Numbered from the stretch's first letter, positions 11,961-22,604 are shown. The stretch: 64,000 nucleotides of DNA from Cycas panzhihuaensis (GCA_023213395.1 CM041465.1:45825741-45889740), one strand, 5' to 3'. The notes: a model not told the origin generated them from the sequence alone. Translations and numbers: made by a program.

Positions 11961-11970
11961 TCGATACCAA
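11961..11970 (-). promoter_or_regulatory. Primer binding site of A2, one base short
   Basis: The minus strand reads TGGTATCGAGC (span 11960-11970) where A1 has TGGTATCAGAGC. One A is missing inside the tRNA-iMet complement, and the site is separated from the LTR end CACA by TT or a single T. If the base call is right this would weaken priming. Confidence 0.8.
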
Positions 11971-11971
11971 A

Positions 11972-12523
11972 TGTGAAAAGAGGCTAGATGGCCTCAATTC
12001 CCTAGATTTGGAAACTAGCATCACTCTAGTTCTAGTTGCAGAAATATAAACAAGTATAATAAACTCAAGGCAAAGAGAAAGCAAAGAGACAAAACATGAA
12101 TGAAGGAGCAAGAGAAAATGATACCCAATATGTGGAGTTGGAATTGGTCCAACCTCCCAAGAATGAATAGTTTGATTAGCAAACTGATAGCATAACAATA
12201 CAGCTCCAACTCTTGTATAAGACAATGAGGAGAGGTCTCATTATATAGAGTGAAATGAGAGACCTAAGGCCTTGGATGTTTGACAAGTGTCAAACATCCA
12301 AGATACATGCCTTGCATGTTGGACATGTGTCCTTTTGGGCTCTCATGTGAGCAAAAGTGCATGAGGGTCCATTTGACCCTTTAGTGACAACGTTGTGTCA
12401 CTAGAAAGAATGTGGGTGTGCACTTTATCACTTAAGTGATAAGTCACCCCTAAAGTAAAAAGTGCATATATTACATGAAAAATAAAAGTACATTAACTTA
12501 ACATTTAAACATAAGGTTCAACA
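11972..12523 (-). repeat. A2 5' LTR (552 bp)
   Basis: Direct repeat of the 3' LTR at 5597-6150. Differences include loss of CAG in the first 30 bp on the plus strand and a CTG to TTG change. Begins TGTTGAACC and ends TTTTCACA on the minus strand; the primer site follows. Confidence 0.92.
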
Positions 12524-12528
12524 GGAGA
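12524..12528. repeat. Target-site duplication of A2 (right), GGAGA
   Basis: Identical to 5592-5596. It also marks where the interrupted A1 LTR resumes. Confidence 0.92.
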
Positions 12529-12775
12529 GACCTAAGGCATTAGATGTTTGACAAGTGTCAAACATCCAAGGTACATGTCTTCCATGTAGGAAATGTGTCC
12601 TTTTGGGCTCTCAAGTGAGCAAAAGTGCATGGGGGTCCATTTGATCCTTAAGTGACAATGTTGTGTCACTAGGAAAGAATGTAGGTGTGCACTTTATCAC
12701 TTAAGTGATAAGTCATCCCTAAAGTACAAAAGTACAAATAATACATGAAAAATAAAGTACATAGACTTAACTAGA
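12524..12775 (-). repeat. A1 5' LTR, upstream part
   Basis: Continues the A1 LTR broken at 5596, with the same order of GACCTAAGGC, TTTGACAAGTGTCAAAC and CACTTAAGTGATAAG seen in the A2 LTRs. Homology fades near 12775, before the expected LTR end TTCAACA, so its outer end is eroded or truncated. About 50 bp of repeated AACTAACTGAACT-like sequence follow before element C1. Confidence 0.8.
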
Positions 12776-12834
12776 CTAACTAACTGAACTAACTCTTGAC
12801 AAACTAACTGAACTAAACTTCAGTATTTGGAAGA

Positions 12835-13660
12835 TAAAAATGGAAGGCCTATTAAGAGCAAAACATGCTTGGAGAATTACTACTGGGGATGAATAACAAC
12901 CCTCTGATGTGGTAGATTTAATCAACTGGGAGGAATGAAATAATATTGCTGTCTCTGTTCTCAAACTTTCAATCTCTGATTCCTTATTAGTATATGTGGA
13001 TGGTCTAGAGAATGCAAGTGAAATTTGAAAAATAATGTCTTCTATGTTTAGTAGAAAGAATGAAGCAAGAATTGTGGCCCTGAGAGAAGAACTCTATAAA
13101 CTCAAAATGAGGGAGGGCCAAACTGTATCGGAATTCATAACCAAGTTGACCAACATCAAAATGACTCTTCCCACAGTAGGAGATAAATTGACCGATACAG
13201 AGTTAATACATTTTGTGCTCATCAAACTCCCAAAACCTTTTGATAATATGGTAAACATGTTGACAGGAGAAGGGCAAATTGTTACCATGACTTTTGATAC
13301 TCTCACAGGTCATATGTTTAGCCAGGAATAAAGGAATTAGAGGTATGAAGAAGACTCAGAAATTGAGGAAGCTCTTATCACCAAGCTTCATTTGGGAGGC
13401 AGAGGATGAGGTTAGCTTAATTCTAGGTTATGAGGAAGAACACTAGCTGGCTATAGGGGACGTTGGACTGAAGGAAGAGGACGAGGAAGAATGGCTAACA
13501 ATCCACCTCGAGATGTCAGAGTATGTTTCAACTACGAAAAACCAGGTCACTTTTCAAGCAATTGTAGAGCATTCAATGTTTGTTACCATTGCGAACAAAC
13601 AGGTTATTTTTCGTACCAGTGTTACCGGAGACGAGTCGAAATTCAGAAGGGAAAGTAGTA
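12835..13660 (+). pseudogene. C1 copia gag with zinc knuckles
   Basis: Frame through 12835-13331 reads a copia capsid (AVSVLKLSISDSLL, MSSMFSRKNEARIVALREEL, SEFITKLTNIK, LIKLPKPFDNMVNML) with stops upstream of 13035. After a stop at 13329 an RG-rich segment follows. At 13527-13630 there are two CCHC knuckles; in the first, the codon aligned with a Lys/Gly is CNYEKPGHFSSNC-like, and the second reads CYHCEQTGYFSYQC, with Tyr in place of the usual His. The His replacement and the stops indicate decay. Confidence 0.8.
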
Positions 13661-13661
13661 A

Positions 13662-14378
13662 GTGACTGGAAATTATAGCAAAGAAAAGGACACAGTAGAA
13701 GAAGAAATCGAAATAGCCTTCATTGCAGCATTAGCAACAAATGCAAGTGCAACAGGAAACTGGTATGCTGATTTAGGAGCTTCACATCACATGACAAGGG
13801 TTGAAGTTATCAAACCTTATGATCTCAATAAATTAGTAGAGTTAAGTGACAACTTTCCTTTCTGTATAAAGGGAATAGGACAAATTGCTATACGAATTGA
13901 TGGAAAAATTCAACGTATAGGCAATGTTTTCTTTGTACCACGGATGAAGAAGAACTTTTTGTCAGTATCTCAGTTGAGTGATAAAAAGTTGAGAATAATA
14001 TTTGATGAATATGGTTATTGTTACATTCTTGATATGAAAAAGAATGGCACTGTGATAGCCAAAGAAGAAAAATGTAATAGGTTGTATAAATTTCTCTGTA
14101 CTCCTGTTCTACTTGATGAAGGTCCCACAAAAGTACTTTATGATGTAAAATCTCTTGTTGTAACCATCACTGATACTAATGAAATGTGGCATTTAAAGTA
14201 TGATCATATTTCCCATGATAGGTTAGAAAAGTTAAAGAAATTCAAGATGGTGAATGGTTTGCCAGACATTCCTTTCAATTATTTTATATGTAAGGGTTGC
14301 ATGATGGGGACACAACACAGGATTCCGTTCTCCAAAAGCACTTGGCATGCACAAAATAAGCTAGAATTGATACACTGA
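13662..14378 (+). pseudogene. C1 copia protease and GAG-pre-integrase
   Basis: Open frame of 238 codons. The protease site reads WYADLGASHHM, that is D-L-G instead of D-S-G (one base change, TCA to TTA), which should weaken or kill the protease. The GAG-pre-integrase region follows with EMWHLKYDHISHDRLEKL and CKGCMMGTQHRIPF. The frame stops at LELIH, just before the integrase core, through a one-base shift. D keeps D-S-G at the same place. Confidence 0.85.
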
Positions 14379-15330
14379 TCTATGTGGTCCATTCACGCAA
14401 ATTTCAACAAATGGAGCAAGGTACTTCTTAACTATCATCGATGATTTCTCCAGAAAAACGTGGGTATATTTTCTTTCTAGTAAATCAAAAACACTTAGCT
14501 ATTTCAAAGAATTCAAGGCTGAAATTGAATTGAAAAGTAGTCAAAAAATCAAATGTATCTGTTCAGATAGAGGGGGTGGGAGGAATTTGCATCCTAATGA
14601 ATTCCTCCATTTTTGTAAAATACATGGAATTCGTAAATAGTTTACAACTCCTTATACACCTCAATCAAATGGGGTTGTAGAAACAATGAATAGAACAATT
14701 GTGAAAATGGCTTGATGCATGCTAAACAATAGTGAAATAGCCAAGAAATACTGGGTAGAAGCTGTACACACAACAGTATATTTGATCAATAGAAGTCTAA
14801 CTCGGTCATTAGATAACATAACATCGGAAGAGGCTTGGACGGGACGTAAGCCCAATGTAAGTCATGTAAAAATCTTTTGTTGCAAGGCTTACGTTCGCAT
14901 CCCTGATAAGAAAAGGACCAAGTTGGATAGCAAAAGCATAGAATGCATAATGGTTGGGTACAATAGTCTCACAAAAGCATACAGATGTCTCGACCCAAAA
15001 ACATACAAACTTTATGTAAGTAGGGATGTAATCTTTGATGAAAAGATAGAATGTACTAACACAATGCCTCAAGAAGTTGATGTAGGTAATCAAAACTCAC
15101 AACCTGTTCAGTTGGAAGATAAATTAGACATTACTTCTGAAAGCATTAAGGCAGAAATTGACACTTCAGAGGACACGTCTCCAAACGACCAACAAGCCAG
15201 TGATCCCAGCACTCAATCCGATACGCAACAAGGTAGCAGTTCAAATACTCAGTCTAAGGATGAAGAAATCAAACCGTCACAAGAATATTCCTCAAAAAAA
15301 AGTGCCAAAATGGTATCTCAAGACACTTGA
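14379..15330 (+). pseudogene. C1 copia integrase core and C-terminal tail
   Basis: The integrase core continues in another frame: IIDDFSRKTWVYF holds the first Asp; the second Asp lies in CSDRGGG, an altered form of the usual TDNGGE; and a stop (TAG) falls at IRK before TTPYTPQSNGVVETMNRT, which holds the Glu. A TGA follows MA at about 14713. From 14719 to 15330 the frame is open with YWVEAVHTTVYLINRS, KPNVSHVKIF and RDVIFDEK, then an acidic Ser/Thr-rich linker. Confidence 0.85.
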
Positions 15331-15419
15331 GGAAACAAAAGGAGAAATATTTGAACATCGAACTAGATCTCAAAAACCACAAGCTTTGATTTGCTTCATC
15401 GAACCAAAAGTTCTTATGA

Positions 15420-15999
15420 AGAAGCAAGTAGTTCTCAAGACTAGAAAGCAACAATGGACATAGAAATTGAAGCCATAAAGATAAACCCATTATAAATTGT
15501 AAATGGGTATACAAAATAAAGGAAAAGCCAAATGGAGAAGTTGAGAAATACAAGACGACTGGTAGCAAAAGGCTACACACCAACAACTGGAATCAATTAT
15601 GAAGAAACATTCTCTCCAGTAGCCAAGTTGAATACAATGAGAGCTGTGATTGCACTTGCTGCTAAAAAAGGGCAGAAGATTTATCAAATGGATGTTAAAA
15701 GTGCATTCTTAAATGGAGATCTACAAGAAGAAGTGTATATGTATCAGCCAGAAGGATACATAAAACTAGGACAAGAGAACATGGTCTGTAAATTAAGAAA
15801 GGCATTGTATGGACTCAAGCAAGCACCAAGAGCTTGGTACGCTAAGTTGGACTCATATCAAATTCAAAATGGCTTCCACCGATGTGAATTAGATCATAGT
15901 CTGTATGTAAAGTGCAATCAGGGTTTAACCTCTATAATAGTGGTATATGTAGATGACATGTTGATTACTGGAGACGATGAAGACTCTAACATTCATTAA
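15420..15999 (+). pseudogene. C1 copia reverse transcriptase
   Basis: The RT domain is readable from about 15485 and open from 15532 to 15999: [57 protein letters not shown] and VVYVDDMLITGDD. The catalytic YVDD and the upstream Asp (MDVKSAF) are intact. A frameshift at about 15990 cuts off the thumb region, which continues near 16000-16200 in another frame with GMLHYYLGIET. D has YVDN at the catalytic site. Confidence 0.88.
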
Positions 16000-16224
16000 A
16001 AGGAGGTTTGAAAAGGTTTTCGAAATGACAGATTTGGGAATGCTGCACTACTACCTTGGAATAGAAACATAATAGAACGACCATTTTACTATTCTTTCAC
16101 AAACTGGATATGTGAAAAACTTGCTAAGCAAGTTTAAAATGGAAGTTTGCAATAGTGTCAGCACATCAATGGAAACCGGGTTTGTGTTGAGTACAGAACA
16201 AGAAGCACATCCTATTGATGCACC

Positions 16225-16881
16225 TTGTATAGACAATTGGTTGGAAGCCTAATTTATCTCACAGTCACACGTTCTGACATTTCATATGTTGTTGGCGTAA
16301 TTTCCAGATTCATGGAAAATTCCAAAATTTTTCATTGGAATGCTGCAAAGAGAATTTTACGATATCTGAAAGGAATCATGAATCTCGGTTTGAAATATAA
16401 AAAGGAAAACAATATACAGTTGACTGGCTTTTGCATCGCTGACTGGGCTAGAGATAGAACAGATAGAAAATTGACATCGAGGTACTGTTTCTTCCTGGGA
16501 AAGTCATTGATCTCCTGGACCAATAAAAAGCAACACGCTGTTGCATTACCTTCGACGGAGGTAGAATACAAGTTAGCAGTTAATGCAACATGCGAAGGAG
16601 TATGGATCAGACAACTCCTAAAGGATTTAGGAGAGGAGCAAATAATGCCTACTCAAATATTCTGTAACAATCAAAGTACAATAAAAATGACAAAAAACCT
16701 AGTACTACATGCTAGAACAAAGAACATAGAGGTACATCATCATTTTATCAGAGAAAAAGTACAGAACAGAGAGATTGAGCTTCAACATTGTCCTTTAGGA
16801 AACCAAACTGTTGATGTCCTTACCAAATCTCTTGGTAGGGAAAAATTTGTTGTCTTCAAAAATCAGTTGGGATTAAGATAA
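16225..16881 (+). pseudogene. C1 copia RNase H
   Basis: Open frame of 218 codons with the copia RT tail and RNase H: RQLVGSLIYLTVTRSDISY, HWNAAKRILRYLKGI, IADWARDRTDRKLTSRYCFF, STEVEYKLAVNA, HVLTKSLGREKF-like end. The RNase H Asp in ADWA is kept and the Glu in STEVEY is kept. It ends 20 bp before the polypurine tract, normal copia spacing. Confidence 0.88.
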
Positions 16882-16890
16882 ATAAAACAT

Positions 16891-16900
16891 TAAGAGGGGG
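16891..16900 (+). promoter_or_regulatory. C1 polypurine tract
   Basis: TAAGAGGGGG directly before the LTR start TGTAAAAGG. Confidence 0.85.
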
Positions 16901-17111
16901 TGTAAAAGGTAATGTTTTATCTAGGACTATAGTATATGACTAAAATATGTTGTAAGGGTCTCACATCTCTCCCCCTTTCTCTCGCAAAGTGACAAGTGGG
17001 ACCATCTTGTTGAGCGGTTGCTATTTGCACCTTCTTTACAACTGTATATATTGATAGATGATTAATCAATAAAGGCAAGAGAGAATTCCTCCATTACTTT
17101 GAATCTTTACA
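16901..17111 (+). repeat. C1 3' LTR (about 211 bp)
   Basis: Begins TGTAAAAGG after the polypurine tract and ends CTTTACA. It contains a TATA-like TGTATATATTG near 17045 and AATAAAG near 17071. It shares blocks (AATGTTTTATCTAGGA, TGACAAGTGG, GAGCGGTTGC) with the oppositely oriented LTR at 17322-17539. Confidence 0.8.
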
Positions 17112-17309
17112 CGCACGATGTCTATACAAAGTCTGTGCATTGGTACTTTGATGAAATTTGTCTTCTGAGATAACTTATGTTTTAGTTTGATTATTCTCCT
17201 TTAATGATTTGATTCTTCAAACTTACTTTCGTTATTTTTTCTCAATACCCTAATGAACTCCTTGCCCAAATTCAAACAAAATTAATTCTTGACCAGATTG
17301 TCATAGCCT

Positions 17310-17321
17310 GCTTTGATACCA
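17310..17321 (-). promoter_or_regulatory. Primer binding site, tRNA-iMet type, of an inverted LTR relic
   Basis: The minus strand reads TGGTATCAAAGC directly after an LTR ending TTCTACA. This is a common plant copia primer-site variant. About 200 bp of leader-like DNA (17112-17309) follow before it meets the C1 LTR, so the rest of this element is gone. Confidence 0.82.
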
Positions 17322-17539
17322 TGTAGAAAGAACCCTCGATTCTTCATTAATGGAAAAATGAGTCTATAAATACATTACATCTTGTAACGAGAGAAATGGC
17401 AACCGCTCAATGTGATTTTGCCACTTGTCATTTTAAGAGAAAGGGGAAGTGATACATGACCCTCATAATGTGTTTTGAACACACTTTAATCTTTACAAAG
17501 TATGCTAAGAATATCCTAGATAAAACATTACTTCTAACA
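17322..17539 (-). repeat. LTR of a minus-strand copia related to C1 (218 bp)
   Basis: On the minus strand it runs TGTTAGAAG to TTCTACA and is followed by a primer site, so this is a 5' LTR. It shares several blocks with the C1 LTR in inverted orientation. Confidence 0.8.
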
Positions 17540-18739
17540 TATTTGATCGATCGATCCTCTGGATAAATTAATTTTTCTTTGGGCGAATCCTTAGGTGAGG
17601 TCTTCAACGAGCTATGATGTGGAATCAACTAGAACAACCAAGATGCAGGGGCCACACACGGGTTGCTTAACAGTCTTCACGAGGAGCAGTACACGATCAC
17701 GAATGGGTAGATGGGAGCATAGCACAATGGTGGTAGGATATCACACAATGCACACCATCACGAACGGTTAGATGGGAGCATAGCACGACGGTGGTAGGAT
17801 ATCACACAACGCAAGTTATCGCTCAAGAGACCACATCGATCTATCCCTGGCTATTTTCACATAAATCTCAATAACCATTCATTGACGGTTCAATCATGAG
17901 TGATGGGTTTGCTAAGGAAGGAGCTCTAGCGGAAGAGACATAATTTGGAATTTGAGTTCAAAGGCAAAAAATTTATCAAGAGATACCATGAACTACATGC
18001 ATTCCCATGTACTTCGTTGAGGGCATAGGGTCACTGCATATGCGGAGGTCACAAAGTAGGCAATGCTGGCATAGATGTTTAATAGCATTCTTCATTCAGG
18101 AAGAACAAATCAAATTTGATAAAAAGACTTAGGTGTTGCTTTCTCTTTCACAATCTTAGTTTTTTGCTCCTCTAGGGTTCTCTGTTGGGCGTCATCACGG
18201 TTTCCTAATGGTGCATGATCTTTGAATTGTGATAGCTTTTGGATTTGGCTTTGACGGCGGTACTCTTATCACATTTGCATATCTTGACTGGCTATGGTCT
18301 CATGCCTCTTACATCTATAGTCTACATTTGGGTTTGGGCAAGGTGATCCACCTTTACGATGATTATGAGCAGTGAATTTCACAATAGGTACCCCATGAGG
18401 ATTGCAAATTGTAGCAGTTGTTCTGTGGGCACTTTGTCTTCCTCTATGTGTGTTGGAGTACGTGCAGGTGACTTTGTGATCCATGGGCGAGTGCTTCTAT
18501 GCTCTATGTTTGATAAATCTCTATGTAATTCAAGTTTCACGTCACTCATCTCTATGAGCGATGATTTCTTTTTTGTTCCATGGTTGTTCTATGTTTGTTA
18601 TTCACGGTTGTACTTTCCAATGTGCCATTATGCATTATGCCTCCTTAATATGCCATGGTTTGTCATATATCTTTACACGGTGGCATTTAGTCGCAAACCT
18701 TGTGGATAGGTAATTCTGATTATCTTCCATTGGGGATAG
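17540..18739. other. Unassigned DNA between copia and gypsy relics
   Basis: No gene recognised. The only long frame, at 18359-18709 on the plus strand, has no familiar motif and I do not accept it as a gene. A short tandem repeat lies at 17693-17819. The last bases before the G1 LTR, GGGGATAGA, resemble the GATAGA that precedes the 3' LTR in G2 and G4, so the right end could be internal sequence of another gypsy copy. Confidence 0.4.
17693..17819. repeat. Two-copy tandem repeat, about 63 bp unit
   Basis: Two adjacent diverged copies share GATGGGAGCATAGCAC and GGTGGTAGGATATCACACAA. Differences are mostly transitions (AATG to GACG, TG to CG). Confidence 0.75.
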
Positions 18740-19577
18740 ATTTGGCACATAAACTGTGAGAAAATTGGTATGTAGGCTTGTACTGACTAGAAGAGTGCAG
18801 GTACAGACCGTATGGAGGTATGTATGTCAGGAAAAATTGGATTGCATGATGATTGGTTTTGTAGAACAAGATACGTACCTTTTCAAGTATGTTAGTAGAA
18901 TAGAATGATACACATGACAGAGAGGAACCAAAGGGCGCCTAGATCTGATGACGTTAGTTAGAACAGGAGTATGTACGGACGTACAGATGGAAAGGAAGCC
19001 ATTTAAGGTGACTAATCATAGGATTAAGTGAAAGGGTACGTGGACAACAAAGAGGTACAGTTATGACGTGGGGTCATAACCATTCACTCAAAGGATGCCA
19101 AAAGGGAGGCATTTAAGGGTCTCACCAATTCAATAGTGAGAGCCGAGCATTCATTCCATGAGTCAAATCAGGAGCCAAAGTACCAAGAAGGACAATACAG
19201 TTGGGTGAATTAACAGATACATTCCCTGGTGCATTCCCTTGTGGAATGCATATGACAGTGTAGTGTGTATACAGCTAGAACATATGCAGGATACGTTCCA
19301 GAATAGAATGTACTGATCTTATTAGTTAATAAAGAGAAAGTTACGTGGAAATAGTGTATTATGTGTATTGTACTAATTGCATGAAGAGTATATGATGATT
19401 AGTGTAATGCTTTGATGGAATAATGATGAATATGTGATGATTTGCTTCTTCCATATTGTGTGTAAAGTGATTATAATGGAAACTTAAATATATTGATTGT
19501 ATCCTAAGCTAGACTACCAATCAGTGATCCCTTGACAGATGCATATCTCATAAGTGTAGTGAAATTTGAAGTCAACA
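18740..19577 (+). repeat. G1 5' LTR (about 838 bp, worn)
   Basis: Aligns with the G2 3' LTR (36845-37713) and, inverted, with the G4 LTRs. Shared blocks are GGTACAGACCGTATGGAGGTA, AAAGAGAAAGTTACGTGGAAA-like and the end AAGTCAACA. The start is worn (TTTGGCACATA against TGTTGGGACATA). It ends at 19577, followed by the primer-site-like sequence. Confidence 0.82.
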
Positions 19578-19592
19578 TTGGTTCCATTGGCT
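19578..19592 (+). promoter_or_regulatory. Primer-site-like sequence of G1
   Basis: TTGGTTCCATTGGC directly follows the LTR end. G4 has TTGGTTCCGTTGCC at the same place. It resembles TGGCGCCGTTGCC, the tRNA-Asp complement used by Athila-type elements, with changes in the first half. The tRNA identity is an inference. Confidence 0.55.
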
Positions 19593-19717
19593 ATGTCCAT
19601 TGAGGAGGGACTAGGCTAGGAGTTTCACAAGGGGAGCATGTTCAAAGGACAAGGAACCTTGATTGTCGTCGTGATGGCAGGCTATAACTAAGCCTCCGAC
19701 AACCAGAGGGCCTTCCA

Positions 19718-20970
19718 ATGCCACCTAAGAGGCCTTCGAAGGTGGGAGAGCCACAAAAGGGTACTTCACCTAAGGGAAAAGAATCGAGCAGACAAAGGGC
19801 ATTACGATGGTCAAAGGAGTCTAAATTAAGAAGGGCAAGGAGATTAAGCCTAAATAATGAGACTAAGGGATAGTTTGTTGAAGAATCTAAGGCAAGTGGA
19901 GTTGAGACATCTCAAGAACATGGAGAGGAAATAAATGGGGAACAAATGGTATTAACACCTGCCCCAATTGGATCTGACCTTATAAGCCCAAAAAAGGAGG
20001 AAAATTCACAAAGAAAATTTTCAAAGTGATATTACAAATGAAACCCTAGGGAAGGAGAAACATACAAATGTGGATGATACCCCAAAGGACTTAAGTGATA
20101 ACGAGGAAAAGGTAGAGAAGGTCCCTTGGCATATTGGGAAAACAAGTTAACGAGACAATTCTTTGAAAACTCACTAGACAAGGGGTTTGAGAAATCATAT
20201 CTAATGGTTACGCCATTGACGATATAAGTGCTAGGAGTACTTGACCTTATTCATTTAAAAACACCATTTCAAAACCCCTTATTTAGGAGAGATAGTGCTG
20301 CACCAAGCACACCGAATATATTACCCAAAGCGAATAGTAAGGAGAGGGGAACAAAGTCTACAAAGAAATCAAAATTGAAGGGAGAAAGGTCATCATAACT
20401 AGGAGGGATACCAGTGCAGTTGCCAAGGATGGATGACTTAAGGGACTTTGGGAAGTTAATCTTTAATGATACATCCAATGTGGCAGAACATGTGTATTTA
20501 TTTCAAAATTTGATTAATGTGAAAAGATCACAGACGAGGAGGAGATAAAGGCAAGGTTTGCTTGTATATTAAGGGGAGTACCATTGGCATGGTACAAAGA
20601 ATTGGATAAAATAGAAACCTGGGCAAATATAAAAAAGTCATTTGAGGAAAGATTTCAGAAATTTCGCAGCAATGAGGTTGTCGAGATTGCCCTTAGAGAG
20701 ATCAAACAAAGGCTCAACAAATCAGTGTTGACTTATATCGGTCGTATGAAAATAATCACCGCTAGTATGATTAATGAGATGGTAACAGACCATAACATGA
20801 AGAATTACTTTGTTAGAGGTCTGAATGAAAATTTGAGATCCATGATGCATGCACATCTCTTAAAGTCCTTCAAAAATGCTGAGGAGTTGACACTAGATTT
20901 TGAAGCAGAAATGGACGACCAAGCCAATGGGCATGATCCCTTGTTGTTCAGATTACAAGATGAAATATGA
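19718..20970 (+). pseudogene. G1 gypsy gag (N-terminal basic domain and capsid)
   Basis: Starts at ATG 19718 (MPPKRPSK), matching the G4 gag start MPPKRPSR. A basic segment with RWSKESKLRRARRLS follows, then a TAG at about 19871 where G4 has CAG. After an acidic linker the capsid resumes in 20584-20970: AWYKELDKIETWANIKKSF, EERFQKF, TYIGRMKIITASM and NYFVRGLNENLR. This is the Retrotrans_gag fold by motif. Frame breaks lie between about 20020 and 20580. Confidence 0.82.
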
Positions 20971-21058
20971 GAAATAAAACAGAATTAACATAATCGACCC
21001 TTTTTCCAAATGGGAAAAATCAGAAGGAGAATCAGAGATTGAATCTCTAAGAGAAGAA

Positions 21059-21712
21059 GTGGCAAGATTAAGAATGAGGAATAAGGAGGAAGAGGAAACC
21101 AAGAAAAGGGATCGAGAATTCAAAATTAAAAAATGGTGTCATATATGCAAAGAAAGCTCGCATACAACAAAAGAATGTGAGATTAACCCAAAAAATAGTG
21201 CATTACATCAAAGGGACAAATGGTGTCATATATGTGATATGTATAGTCACAATACAAGGGATTGTTTCTATAATTCTAGAGGAAGAGGTTATAGAGGATG
21301 TGGTCGGGGAAGAGGAAGCAACCCACCTAGGAATGTATATACAATGAGGAGTACACCAGAAACTTCAAAGAAAAAGTAACTGATGGGAAGATGCTTAATC
21401 AGTTTACAATTTTGTCATTGGAAGTCGCATTGCCCGACCAAACAAGATTATGAGCACAAACTATTTGTGTGCAACAATTGCGGTCCAAACAATTGTGGTC
21501 CAAGTGAACATAAAATTGAAGAATGTAAAGGCAAAGCAAAAACGACCAATTTAATGACCATCATTCTAGAAAACAACAAAAATGTTAAACTTCAGAACAA
21601 ACAGAAGGGGAAAGAGGTAGTAAGTGAAGATTTTCCAAATCCTAAAGTGGAAATCGGTCAATTCAAACAAGCAAAACAAGTATTGGAGAAATTGGTTCAA
21701 AAGGAAACATAA
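21059..21712 (+). pseudogene. G1 gag nucleocapsid with three CCHC zinc knuckles
   Basis: Two frames separated by a stop at 21377. Knuckle 1 is CHICKESSHTTKEC, knuckle 2 CHICDMYSHNTRDC, both exact CX2CX4HX4C. An RG-rich stretch follows (GRGYRGCGRGRGS). The second frame carries knuckle 3, CNNCGPSEHKIEEC after removal of a short GPNNC duplication that interrupts it as written. The C-terminal part is Lys-rich. Knuckles bind genomic RNA in this family; the first two look intact. Confidence 0.82.
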
Positions 21713-21719
21713 ACGATGT

Positions 21720-22604
21720 TGTCAATGGGCAAACCAAAGACAAAGTATGTTTATGTCAGGAAAATCAAATCAAAGGAGAAAAAATTAGAAGAGCTAAAGA
21801 TGCAATTTTAAGTGGTTCAGATGGAGGAATTGTTTAAAGGTCTACTAATGGAAGATATTTCTCGGATGTTGTTGCTAATGGAAAATCTAGTGAAACAACT
21901 ACAATTAACGATTCCCTTATACCAAGTGATAGATTGGATGAAGGCAGGGATATTGCAGTAGAGGGAAATCATAAAAAGTTCAAAGAAAATAATGCTGTCA
22001 TTCAACTTGGATCCTATGGTCACAATTACAGTGTTGGGAGAGATTCTCAAAAGTGATTGCAGACGAAGGAGCAATAGTGAATGTGTTGCCCACCATAACT
22101 TGGCGAAAATTAGGAAGCCCTAAGTTGGAAGCTGCAACTTACTCACTTAAACTAGCGAATGAACTATTGGTGAGACCCCTCGGGAACATAGCCAACATAA
22201 AAGTGAATGTGGCGAGAATCACAATTCGAATTGATTTTACAATTGTGGAGACAGAGAAAGGAGCCATACCTAATCCAACATTGTTGGGACGATCGTGGTT
22301 GTATAAGACTCAATGCTTCCAAAGTTGGAGGGATGTAACCTTCACACTATTGGATGAATGAAGTGAAGTGGTCATCCTGATGTTGGGGAAAAATTCGATT
22401 GAGGTGATACTAAATGATGCCTTAAGCACAACTATTGCAAGTGAAGAAATTGTATCATTCTTTGACAAAAGCAATTTATATCACACGATAGAAGAATCGA
22501 CAAAGCTGATTAACTCTCAAGAGATGGAGTTGACTTATTTTGGGAAAATTTACAACTCTTCCGATGAGGAGAGTGTAACGAAGTTTGTGGACTATTGGTT
22601 ATAA
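21720..22604 (+). pseudogene. G1 gypsy aspartic protease
   Basis: The protease is readable from about 21830 (MEELFKGLLMEDISRMLLL) and in 22053-22361 as ADEGAIVNVLP, SPKLEAATYSLKLANELLV and GRSWLYKTQCFQSWRDVTF. The catalytic D-G-G-A of G4 (VDGGAAVNVLP) is here D-E-G-A, so activity is doubtful. A stop at 22359 separates the last part, 22368-22604, with MLGKNSIEVI and TYFGKIYNSSDEE. G4 carries the same protein in one open frame at 52659-51808. Confidence 0.84.

Larger units (their letters stand above)
5597..12523 (-). mobile_element. Copia family A, copy A2 (full-length, 6,927 bp, nested in the A1 LTR)
   Basis: Complete LTR-to-LTR element on the minus strand: 5' LTR 11972-12523, primer site 11961-11970, leader, gag 10323-9446, protease-integrase, RT-RNase H ending near 6364, polypurine tract 6160-6151 and 3' LTR 5597-6150. 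The ends are TGTTGAAC and TTTTCACA. It is flanked by the perfect duplication GGAGA. It is younger than A1 by position, yet its frames are broken many times, often where A1 or A3 has CAG or CTG and A2 has CG or CCG. Confidence 0.93.
12825..17111 (+). mobile_element. Copia element C1, 5'-truncated
   Basis: Plus-strand copia with gag, protease, integrase, RT, RNase H, polypurine tract and 3' LTR in the standard order. The left end begins inside gag next to the A1 LTR relic, so the 5' LTR, primer site and gag start are missing. It is closely related in protein sequence to element D (37714-42960, opposite strand): both have the gag phrase MSSMFSRKNEA and the linker KLKMR. In-frame stops occur in gag, integrase and near the end of RT. 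Confidence 0.9.

Noticed and set aside
18359-18709. 116-codon plus-strand ORF as a gene
   Set aside because: No recognisable domain, several Cys/Phe-rich runs typical of random frames, and it sits in transposon-rich unassigned DNA.
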